A DNA stretch of 64,000 nt, from NCBI RefSeq assembly GCF_964355755.1, contig NC_092675.1, positions 15,697,312-15,761,311 of the forward strand, written 5' to 3'. Positions within the stretch are counted from its first letter, which is position 1, and every line of letters begins with the position of its first letter. The position numbers and the translations under genes were made by a program. Below are positions 45,401 to 57,400 of the stretch, piece after piece. This DNA comes from Antedon mediterranea. Lineage: Eukaryota; Echinodermata; Crinoidea; Comatulida; Antedonidae. Below the pieces are notes generated by a model. That model was given only the letters and a program-made list of their open reading frames with translations. It was not told the DNA's origin and did not search any database.

Positions 45401-48400
45401 GGGTGACAAAACATTCAGCAATTAAAAATGATTTTGTTTGGGTCTATGTAGTTGTACATTTTTAATTACTGCGTACTTGTTTGTATTTTTAATCTGTGCA
45501 AAATAAAACGCTTGAATGGTCGCTATGTGAACTTTAAACTTGTACACTGTGCTGTGTAGCACGTTGTTCGCCATGACTCACAAGCTGTAACAATGAATAC
45601 CAGGGCAGGGTAGGCCTGGTATTGTGTTAAATAACGTACGTAACCACGGAAACATTTGCTGTAGTCTTTTGTCTTATCTATATGAGGCTACTTGTCTGTT
45701 ATTAACGATGTGCTAGGTAAAATGTTTTAGTACGAATTTTAGTTAGGCCTAGGCCTAATATAAATATCGTAATGATTAATAAATAATAGTGGTGGTCGGC
45801 AGCCTGTAAATCCTGGTCGGAAATGTTGAGTGCTGGTCGGGGCCGACCAGCGTGGTGACATCCCTGGTACATATTCTCTGCAGCATGTAGTGTTTGTTAA
45901 AGTGGAGCTACACTCAGACTTTCTCAGCTTATATTATGCTTAAATATGTTTAATTGAAAGTGATTACATAAAAAAAAAACAGGGAAAATATGGCAATATT
46001 TTCCAAAAACTAATTTCTAAAAAAAAAAAAAAAATCGGTCAGAAAATAGTGTTTTTTACTACATTACACTTTTTCAGTAACTTAGGGGTTAATAGTTTAC
46101 AATACGTCGCGAAACGCGTTACACTTAGCGACTGACGCGTTTTAGTTGCCGGTGAACGCGTTGGTGAAATGGTAAATTATGTGTTGAAAAATGGCGAATC
46201 AATTTTATACACACAATTAATGCAATTTGTTCAGGCCCAAGTAATATTTACGATAAAAATGTCAGCATAATTTACATGTAACATCATGATTTGCATGCAC
46301 TGTACAACACTAAAACAGCATAATACTCTTAATCAAATTGTTTATTAATTTTAAGCTAGGCTTAAGAATAGGTGTCATATTGGCTGATAATTATATCTAA
46401 TTTAGATACTGCGGTCCGATACAGCCTTCTTTCTCCTTTCACCACCCCAGCCACCATCAACAAACCTTAACTCCTCCCCTAGACAGTTCAAATATAGTAA
46501 CTTTTCCAATCATATAGGCTACTTCATTACGCTAGTATTTTCGCTCCTCCTTCCCCTACAAACACACCCCAGATACACTGGGTGATGTGTTGAAAAGCTT
46601 GATAGAAAGCATGCAGCTCACACAAGTGCATGATGCAATGGTTGAGTGAATTCAGGGATCATCTTAATTCCATGGTTTGTTAACTAAACACCACATGGTG
46701 GTGAATCAGCTCAACATAACTGATGTCACTATGTTAGTCTATGCATCAACCTATTAGTTTACCAGCTTTGCTAAAACTTACCCAGTTTGTGGTGAGAAGG
46801 AGGCATCGAATGTGAGCTTAAGTCCATTTGCAATCTGATTTTCTATGGTAAGCTCTGTGGCAAGGGTGTTGTCGGTGTTCCATTTTTCCTTGAATGTAAA
46901 ACCTGCAATGGTTCACAATTCGAAATGGTTAATAGTGCCAAATAGCATTTTGGTGGCAACATTTGTATTGTTGGGGTGGTTACATTTTTTAGGCTTACCA
47001 ATCCACATAGTGCACCCATAATCCATTTTGGCTGCGGAGCAGAGCAGGTATTTATCCTGCACTCTACATGTGAATGCCAATTACTTTAAATTACAATTCA
47101 TGTGTTTATAATGCTTACCATATTCTGTACATGAATATTTTGTTTCTAAGTTGCCATCGATTTTTCCTGTATCATTGTTGGATGTACCAGTTACATTAAA
47201 GTTCTGTGTTTTGCATAAAAAAAATAACATTAAATAAACATTCAAATTAATGATGGTACTTTATCTTTCAGTTAATCAGAAGGATCTTACTGAAAATAAA
47301 CTTTTGCAATTTAAATGATTGAAATTGGATTATCCATTCAAAAGTTATGGTCCGTTAAAGTGCTAAAAAAACAGTGATTTTGCATTTTTTCCAATTATAT
47401 TTGGAACCATTTTTGAAGGGTTATAACTTTTTTTTATTAATAACCTTAAAGTTCTTATTTTTTGCCAAACCCATATATACAACAGAGTTGTACAAGACTA
47501 TTTTTTTGGGGGGTGTCCTCAACAATTTTTTTTAAAGATATTTTTTTATAATTCTAGTATTTAAATTTATAATTATAATCATATATTAATTTAATTGATT
47601 TTCGAACCGCCAAAAATAAGAATTAAGCCTGTGCTTATTATGTGTTCGATTCCATTTCGAGCGCCGGGCGAAGAAGAAGAATTTTAGTAGGAAATTTTAA
47701 AAATATTTTAATTATCTCTGGGAAGGGGTTGGGAGTTTGGTGTGGGGTCATAGGCCTTCAACATGACTGTAATGGGAATGTACTGTGCAACGACGTTTGA
47801 AAACTGCCACTGAGGGGTTATGGGTTGGGAGTAATGACTTAACACAATTTGTACTAGAAACACATCACCCAGTACGGGGTGTGTTGGGAGGGGGAAAGGC
47901 ATTTGTGGGTAATGAAGTATAACATAATTTTGGAATTGTACTGGGAAAAGTTACTACATTTGAACTGTCCTAGGGAGGAGTTAAGGTTTGTTGATTGTGG
48001 TGGGATGGGGAGAGGAGAAAGAATGCTGGAGAGGGGAGGGGAGAAAGAAGGCTATTGAAGGGGTAATTCAGCGGTATCAAAATTAGATAATTTTAATCAT
48101 TAGCCAATATGACACCTATTCATTTACACTAGGTATCCCAATGAAAAAATTCAGATTAATTTTTTTACTTTTTCTTTCAGTTAACCATAAAGAACTTAAT
48201 GTAATTAGCATTTTGCAATTTAAATGATTGAAATCTGATTACCCGTTCTAAAGTTATGGTTATTTAAAGTGGTAAAAAAAATATACGATTTTTTGCCTAA
48301 AAATTGTGTTTTTTGCAGTTGAAATTGGAAGCATTTTTAAAAGGTTATAACTTTTACAATAATTAGTCAAAAGTTTTGAATTTTGTTAAACCTATAGATA

Positions 48401-51400
48401 TCACAGAGTTGTACAACTCTATTTTTTTTGGAGCCTCAACGAAACCTATTTTTTTAAATTATTGGTCCGCAAAGTGGTAGGAAAGCATTTAGCGCCCATT
48501 TTTGCTGGAATTCCCTAAAAAAATGAAAAAACTGCAATTTTTCAATGATCTGTAACTTTTGAACTACTGTACTAATTCATTTAATTAGGTGATCATTTAG
48601 AATAAAATGATCACCTATTGTTATTGTATGAAATCTTTGTTATTATTTATTACTTTCGGTACAGATTTTGTGTAACAGATATCTCAAAAAGTTTAATGTC
48701 AATGATTACCAAAATTTCACAATGTCTTTCAAATACTTTAACTTACGCCCGTATTCTTAAACCGGACTTTAGTCGTAGTTCGAGCTAAAACTAAAAAAAT
48801 GATGTCATTTTAATTGATAAACCGAACTTCAACTAAATCACCGACTAAATCAGGCCAACCTCGACTAAATCGAGACGGATTTTGATCGATTTTTTTTAGT
48901 CCTGGAGGGGGCAGGCTAAATGGTCGACTAAATGGTTTTTAAACGATGTTTATAAAAAACGTTACAGTCATTGAGTTGTTATATTGGCCAGATATTGAAG
49001 AATGAAATATCTATATTTATATTAGCTTAATTAAATATACATTGGTTGGTATAAGTTATAATAATGAAAATCATCTTTATTTACAACTGTATACAAATTA
49101 CATTATTTTCTTTGCGCAAGTCCGACTTGAACTACGTCACGCCATAGTGACAATGGGAGATGCGGCAATTCACCACGCGATGGAATGTTTAGGGGGCCTA
49201 GCGCTTTCTTGTCACGCTATGAAGTGCGTGGTTCGTGGCGATCATACTTTGTTGGGGGCCTAGAAAATATAAAAGTTACCGTACCGCCATGGTTCCTAAA
49301 TATATTTTGAAGATTTTATTTGTTGTTAATGTTAATCAAATATACTTCACTGTTAAATTAATACTGATATTGTTCTAATAATTAACGATTAAAATTATTT
49401 TTCATGTATATAGTCCTGATGCGTAAAAAGTGTTGTAAGAAATGGAAAGTGATATTAATGCGCAAAATTTCGTCTGCTCCTCAAATACTCTCTTGTCATT
49501 GGCCAATGTATAGCCTTTGCAGCCCACGGAATTCAGAAAAAAGAAGGTCGGCAAAAAATTGCCGACCTTAAATTCGCCAAGGTCGGCAGTTCTAAAAATA
49601 GAAAATTCACCAAGGCCTAACCTCTTGCTAACATAAAGGCCTAGCTAGGCCTAGCCTCCCTAGCTATAAGAACTAGCAAAATTAACTAAAATATAAAAAC
49701 CTAACACTAAAATTTACAAGATAAATTCTATTTGATAATTGCTGAACATCATGGTTCTGGAGCTAGCCGTACACAGAGCATAGTTGCTTGCTTGGCATAA
49801 CAGGGTATTCCCCTACACAGGGCTGTAGCGCAGGCTGTGCCCAGCCAGCTTGGTTTTGATAGGAAAGCATGCAGCTCACACACAAAATGATGTAATGGTT
49901 GAGTGAATTCAGGGATCATCTTAATTCCATGGTTTGTTAACTAAACACAACAAGGTGGTACCTTAATCCCTTAAAGTACCATGTTGTTGCTAGGAGGCTT
50001 GAAAGGAGGGATCTAGCCTAGTTTCTAGGTCGGCAATCTCTTGCCGTCCTCTGACAATTTAAGGTCGGCAATTGCCGATTGCCGATGTGAAATTCGTGGG
50101 CTGCCTTTGTTACCCAGACGTGTGCAACTCGACTAAAAGCTCGACTTCATTAAGTCGAACTGCAAACTTCGACTACTTCGTTTTTTAATCGAATTTGAAG
50201 TAATAGCTCGAACTACGACTTTTTCAAGTCGAACTTCGAACTACGACTAAAGTCCGGTTTAAGAATACGGGCGTTAGTTCTAATAAGCTTTTCAGCGTGA
50301 TCACTCAACCGTGACGTAATTTATACGCCATTTTGTGAAATCACATTATCAATCATATCTCCATAATTAATTATCAAATATTAATGTAATTCACTAAACG
50401 TAAACTTCAGGTCAAGTGTAAAAATATTAGCAAATAAAAACGCACGCACACGTAGGGTCATGCGCGTGAAATCGCGCTTTAAAAATTTAAAAACCTCAAA
50501 ATTAAGTTTTGATCAATTTAGAGCATGAATTAGGCCATTTGCGTGTTTCAAAAAAATTACTGCGCAAAAATTTTTTTTTGCGCGCGCGATACTTAAAAAG
50601 CGTAAAAAATACGATTTTTTTTTACAAATCGCATTCTACTCACCATCTTTAGTACATTCACCAAATTTGAGTCAGTTCCGATATAAAATAACGCTATACG
50701 AGCAGGTTCAAAATGACAAAATGCGCAAATTAATTGCATCAAAGTGTTGAAAATGGTGAAAAATAAGGCATTTGAAAAATGAAAATAATTCTTCAGAATG
50801 CACGATGACCCCCAATTTTTTTAACTTTTTCTGGAAGCCGTTGAGTTGTAGATATGAATTCATGTACACATTTTACGTACAAAATGTTTTTACGTCATCA
50901 AATGGCCACTTGAATTTAAAATTAAGTTATTTTTCTCTTTTGTCATTCTTTTTCACATTCAATAGAACGCATCTCTGTTATTTTGTGCCCGGTTTTCGCT
51001 CAATTTTCAGTATGTGATTGCTCAATTAATTGACTTTCTTATGACTTGCCACTACTTTTATTTTGATGACGTCATCACGCGTAAAAACTTGATTAACATA
51101 GGTCGTGTAATTTCACCTTCACCGTAAATTTGAATATCTTACAGCTCTTCAGAATTAAAGGTTACCTTGATGATTATACAGTACAGGACAGAATTATTGC
51201 AAAAATCCCAACGCATTCAACACGTTGTCGTTGCGTTGTGTTTGCGTTGCGTTGAACGGCTTTCAACGTTTAGTTGTTTATTCAACGAAAGTCATTATCA
51301 GCATGTCAAGTAAACAATGAGTTATTTCAACGCTAGCTGCTGCTGCACTAGACTGGCCGATTGCACGCCTGAACGATCAGTAACAACAGGCAAAATACCT

Positions 51401-54400
51401 ATCGGCAGTCACTACCAGATATTTTAATATAAATAAAATATATATGAAGCTTAGATATATTTTTTAAGTATTGAACGGACAGTTACCAAATAAAACACAC
51501 AGTGATATTTCCCAGTGTTTAGTGAAGGAAAACATCGAATAATAAGGTCGATGCCAAGTCTAACAGTTAACACTGTACTGTAGGCCTTCCGGGGGAAAAC
51601 ACGATCTCATGTCGTAAAATCAAACAACGTGGAAATTACTGACATCAACACACGAGGCCCGAGGCCGCCACCCCGGTTTCCTCAAGAAAAACACCACGTG
51701 TGTTATGACGTATTTAACGATCGTTAATGACGACGAAGTAATTAATTTTATTTAGGCCTACATTTTTTAGCTGTTCGAGATTCAAGAGATAAAGTTAAAA
51801 TATTGTTTCTCTATTTTGGTTTTTATTTTATAATTGTCCTATTGTTTGTTGTAATGTAATTTGAAAGAACTACAAAATTTGACGTGTCCGACACCCATGA
51901 ACCAAATCTTTATAAATCGAACAACATTACATTTTTAAGTACAACAAGCGTTTTGAATACGTTAACAATAGAGCGTGTTGAATGTGTTGAACCCGTTGAC
52001 CGTTCATTGACGACGTTAAACAATTGAATTCCATAGCGTTGAACGCGTTGAAAACGTTGCGCGTTTTGAAAAGCATCACACTGTAACTGTTTAAAATGTT
52101 GGCTGTTCGCTCGCATATTCTCTCAACTCCCATCCATTCATACAGTTTCAGGAGGAGGCCAATATAATTATACAGTATTAAGAAACAATACAGTCAACTC
52201 TCCCAATACCGGACTCTCTGAAAACCAGAAACTCTCCCAATACCAGACTTTTTTTGAGGACCAAAAGGTCCCAAATTTATATTTACCATTAAAAACACAT
52301 TCCGAATACCAGACTTTCCGGAAAACCAGACTTATTTGGCCGGCCCAAAGGTGTCCGGTATTGGGAGAGTTGACTGTAGTATGTTAAAGAGAAAACGCCT
52401 AAACCTCGCCTATAATAATATATTTTCTTGCATCAGAATAAAGTGGTTCTTTATTCTGAATTGTTTGGTTATTCAAATATTTGTGGGTTACACCTAGGCG
52501 TGAATAATATGGTATGGCACAGGTTTTGATTTTAAAGAAAACGCCTAACATTGCCTATTGTCATCAGATTGGTCATTCCTATTTCTTGGTTATATTTAAC
52601 GCTTTTCTCTGCATGGGTTACGTTAGGCATCACAATAATTAATTTATAATATAATACATGATAATGATATATTTATGGATAATAATAAAACTAAACGATT
52701 TTTTCCCTTTTAATTACGCGTTATTTCATAATGAATGAACTCTTCACCTTTCGATCAGTTCGTCCCTCACGTCACGAAAAGCATGCGTGAAAAAGACGAC
52801 GACCATGCTGGATCGTTATGTTGGTGGTGTGTTGTTGCCTTCCACGGCGGCGGGTGTAGGCTATACGTTGTTTTTATAAATAATTGAGAAAAATGTAGTA
52901 CAGTACTGCGAAGTTTTTAGTTTGGAAATAATTAATTACGATGTGACCTAGCCTCCAAGATTCACCGGCGCCTTAACTTTGGTATTTAATACTCCAGTTA
53001 ATATAGATAGGCACACAGTAATTGAGGACATGACCACTACTTTAACTGCGATGGCAGACGCGGCTCATATACACGCATGGCCTACTACTAACGAGTAGGC
53101 CTAGCCTAGTGAGTGTAATATATTAAGCTAGGTTTCCGCGGAAAAATACACATTATGTTTGTTTTCTTCATTATTTGTAATACTGTATTTTATACTATTA
53201 CTACTACTACTAATACACACTGGCAATCTGTAAATACCATACGAATCCGATTGTTCGTTATTTCAACGCAAAACATTGTGTTGGTTGAATAAACAGTTCA
53301 ACGAACTCAACACTTTCAACGCCAACGGACAACGCAGTTTCAACGCGTTGTCAACACTTTAACAATGCGTTGAATGCGTTCAAAATCTGCAATAATTCTG
53401 TCCGGTACTGTAGTTTATTATGAAAGCTGATGAAATGTAGATATGAATTCATACAAAAAAAAAGCCTATTGGATGTTGTCACGTTAACATATGGCCAGTT
53501 GAAGTTAAAAAGTAGTATTTTCATCTTTTTCGTAAAAGTTATACAAATTTCAAAGAGCGCGTACAGCGCTTCTACGTGCCAAATTTTCTTCCAATTCTTA
53601 TATTTATTTGCTCAATTCATTATCTTTCGAAATTGTCATCTTTGAGTTTATTTTGATAATTCCATCATACCCTAAAATTGGAACATGATGTGTGTCCCGT
53701 AATTTCACCTATGCTACACTGTATATAGATATACAGTATATACTGTACATAATGTATACATATAATAGGCACAACACAGCACTATAAGCGTATAATAGGA
53801 TGGCATACATCAACATTTTTCGATTGTATGTTAACGTACGTGCATGTTTAAAAAAATATTAATGTCAATAAAATTATAAAAATGATCACCTATAATTCGT
53901 CAAAATGACGAATTAAATTCTAGTTTTTTTTTTACTTGTTAGAATGTAGTGTATATTTCATTAATAAATATATTTTAGATGTGTATATGAAAAAAAAAAT
54001 TTTTTGAATGGTGAAATTTAAAATTTTCCCACAAAGTCTCGACCTATACTCCGGAAAATACGGTAAGTATAATTATTAGAATATTTTAATATACTTTATA
54101 TTTATAATTTTAATCATAAATACTATTTTATATAACTTTTGAATACGTAAAACAAGATTTTAGGCCCGTATGATTATGACACCAAATCTAAGCCGGGCTA
54201 CTAAGTAAGATATGCTCTTTTAAGGCAAACGCACAATGGGTCAAAATAAACTCATTTAAAATAATCAATGTTAATTAAAACAATTAATTGTTTACCTGAA
54301 TAGTATATATAACATTATAAAAATTGTTTTCTTTTCGTATTATTACGTTATTAAATTGAGAGATACGGAGCTAAAGTTTAGGCCAAGTAACGGCTTACTC

Positions 54401-57400
54401 CCGTTAAAGTATTTCGGTCGCAGTTAATGACTTTCGACCGCCGTATACAGAGTCAAATGTAACGTTGGTAAATTAGCTTAATAAATATCTTCGGTACATT
54501 TTAACCTAACGCATTTGCATTGTATACTTGCATAATAAATCTTCCGCACATTACATCAATTTTAAGTTGTTAAATTAATGTGTAAAACCAGATATTCTAC
54601 GACGGAATAGGACATGTCAATCTCCGACATCGCTGCTGTCACACATCTCGCGTCGAGCCGGCCGAAGTCGAGCGAGGAAAACTAAACAACATGTTCAAAA
54701 TGTGGAACGTACCATTCGCTGATAGGGTGCATAGATGTATTAAACGGAAAACGTCACAACAAACTAGCGCGTACTTTACAGTAAAATATTTTACTCACTA
54801 CAATATTCACCGGATTATAATGGTTCAATCTTCGAAATTCTTAACGGGATTTACACCTCATGCACCATTTTAAAATGTAGTTCCCACAATTACCATGCAC
54901 AATACGTTTGTAATCTATGTTTTATCGATTTCAATGTAGATTTAGCTATAATTTAATACCAAAATCCATAAAATTTTTCCATAAACGGTGATTCAAAATT
55001 GTTTTTTTGTCACCAAAATTGATCTTTCGTTACGAAAAACCTATTTATAGAAGACGATTTTCGTATCAAATTAAAGCTTATTTAAAGCCTGATAACATAC
55101 AACAAAAATTAATCCGCTAGCTTCAATGGTAATCGTGCGATCGTGTTTTGAAAACTGATGGGGATTTTCCGATGAGGTTTTCAACGCTCGAAATCGGCTC
55201 GACAGGATTTTAGAACCGTTTTAAAATCGCATTTTCTCGGCAACTAATTCATTAATTTTAATTATAAACACACTTATACATAGATTAAAACAAGTACTTT
55301 CAAACAATATACATTTTTAAAGTATTAATTAAGAGTGAACACGATTTATTTAACATCAAAGTCATACTACTTTTTCGAATTTCGTCAATATCTCAAAAGT
55401 GATACCCCTCTGTGCGCTTTCATTGGGATACCTACTATAATGCAATACATTAAATATGAAAAGAAAACAAAATATAAGTTGTACTTCAAAATGTATTATT
55501 ATCTATTAACAATCAACATAATATAATACCATATTTATAAGTTATATTAATTTACATAAAACAAGGTAGAAAGGATTTGACAAAGAGAAAGGGCCTTGAC
55601 ACACAAGCTTTACAAAATGACAAATGGATTATACTCACAATGCCACTACTGGTTTTTGTCTTGGCGTCCAACTTGACAACACCAAAGCCTAAACAAAATA
55701 TTAAACATTAAGTTGAATGATGGCAAATTTCAATTTTGTATTTCCATTGGGCCAACCTAAAAAAAAATTGTGTTTCCTGTCGATTTTTGGCGGAAACAAA
55801 TTCCACTCAGGAGGCCAGATAATTTTTTATTTATTTTTTTTTTCCTGGGGCACTCCATCTATCAACTCAATTCAATCAGAGTACGAATTTTTATATCGGA
55901 CTCTTTGTTTTCTTTCCGTCAAGAAATAAATATATTATATTATATATTTGTAATTGTAACCAAAACAATATCGTCCCGGCCACCATCCGTGGTAAATCAT
56001 GGTATAGATAGTACATAAAAATAAAGGGTGTACACTTTTTAAAAATCAAGCTAAATACGTTCCTCGATCAGAGGTCACTGAAAGTAATAAAGTCGCAGCA
56101 CCCGCCTCAATAATCGAGCTAGCCGTCGCCGTTGAAAAATATAAATAAACACGATCCGATCCTCCCGCCGATCCGATCAAACACACGCAATTCAATTCAG
56201 TTCATTGGGAAAACAATTCCATTTCATTCAACCCAAAGATCGTTGGAAGTATATTTATATCGTCGTACACTAACGCCCGTATTCTTAAACCGGACTTTAG
56301 TCGTAGTTCGAGCTAAAACTTAAAAAATGACGTCATTTTAATTCATAAACCGAACTTCAACTAAATCGCCGACTAATTCAGGCCAACCTCGACTAAATCG
56401 AGACGGATTTTGATCGATTTTTTTAGTCCTGGAGGGGGCAGGCTAAATGGTCGACTAAATGGTTTTTAAACGATGTTTATGAAAAACGTAACAGTCATTG
56501 AGTTGTTATATTGGCCAGATATTGAAGAATGAAATATCTATTTTTATATTAGCTTAATTAAATATACATTGGTATATGTTATAATAATGAAAATCATCTT
56601 TATTTACAACTGTATACAAATTACATAATTTTCTTCGCGCAAGTCCGACTTCAACTACGTCACGCCATAGCGACAATGGCAGATGCGGAAATTCACCACG
56701 CGATGGAATGTTTAGGGGGCCTAGCGCTTTCTTGTCACGCTATGAAGTGCGTGGTTCGTAGCGATCATACTTTGTTGGGGGCCTAGAAAATATAAAAGTT
56801 ACCGTACCGCCATGGTTCCTAAATATATTTTGAAGATTTTGTTTGTTCTTAATCAAAAGTACTTCACTGTTAAATTAATACTGATCTTGTTCTAATAATT
56901 AACGATTAAAATTATTTTTCATGTATAGTCCTGATGCGTAAAAAGTGTTGTAAGAAAATGGAAAGTGATATCAATGTGCAAAATTTCGTCTGCTCCTCAA
57001 AATACTCTCTTGTCATTGGCCAATGTATAGCCTTTGTTACCCAGACGTGTGCAACTCGACTAAAAGCTCGACTTCATTAAGTCGAACTGCAAACTTCGAC
57101 TAGTTCGTTTTTGAATCGAATTTGAAGTAATAGCTCGAACTACGACTTTTCCAAGTCGAACTTCGAACTACGACTAAAGTCCGGTTTAAGAATACGGGCG
57201 TAAATTAACGAACCCGCTTTTACCGAACTCCACAATACGTGGCGCAGTGTGTTGGACATTCAATTACTGATCGTGAGATCGAGGTTCGAATCCAACTCTC
57301 GCCGCATTGCTTGTATCCTTAGGCAAGATACTTTACTTACGTTTGCCTCTCTCCACCCAGGTGTATAAATGGGAACCCGGTTAGATCAAGACACAACTTT

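Larger units (their letters stand above)
48586..53923 (+). mobile_element. Helentron-like element, copy 2, in VDAC intron 2, with nested insertions
   Basis: The 5' end is a palindrome with 13-bp arms (TAGGTGATCATTT 48586-48598; AAATGATCACCTA 48605-48617), followed by the family sequence TTGTTATTGTATGA. The 3' end has AAAATGATCACCTA (about 53879-53892), the hairpin AATTCGTCA/AAA/TGACGAATT (53894-53914) and CTAG (53920-53923), then a T-run. The body resembles copy 1 (ATGTAGATATGAATTCATAC, TGCTACACTGTATATAGATA). Interrupted by a Harbinger-type MITE (48746-50273) and a Tc1-like element (51179-53410); without them it is about 1.6 kb, the same as copy 1. Confidence 0.72.

Noticed and set aside
55717-56018. 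Two overlapping plus-strand frames, Phe-rich
   Set aside because: Low complexity in an intron, in two overlapping frames, with no domain.
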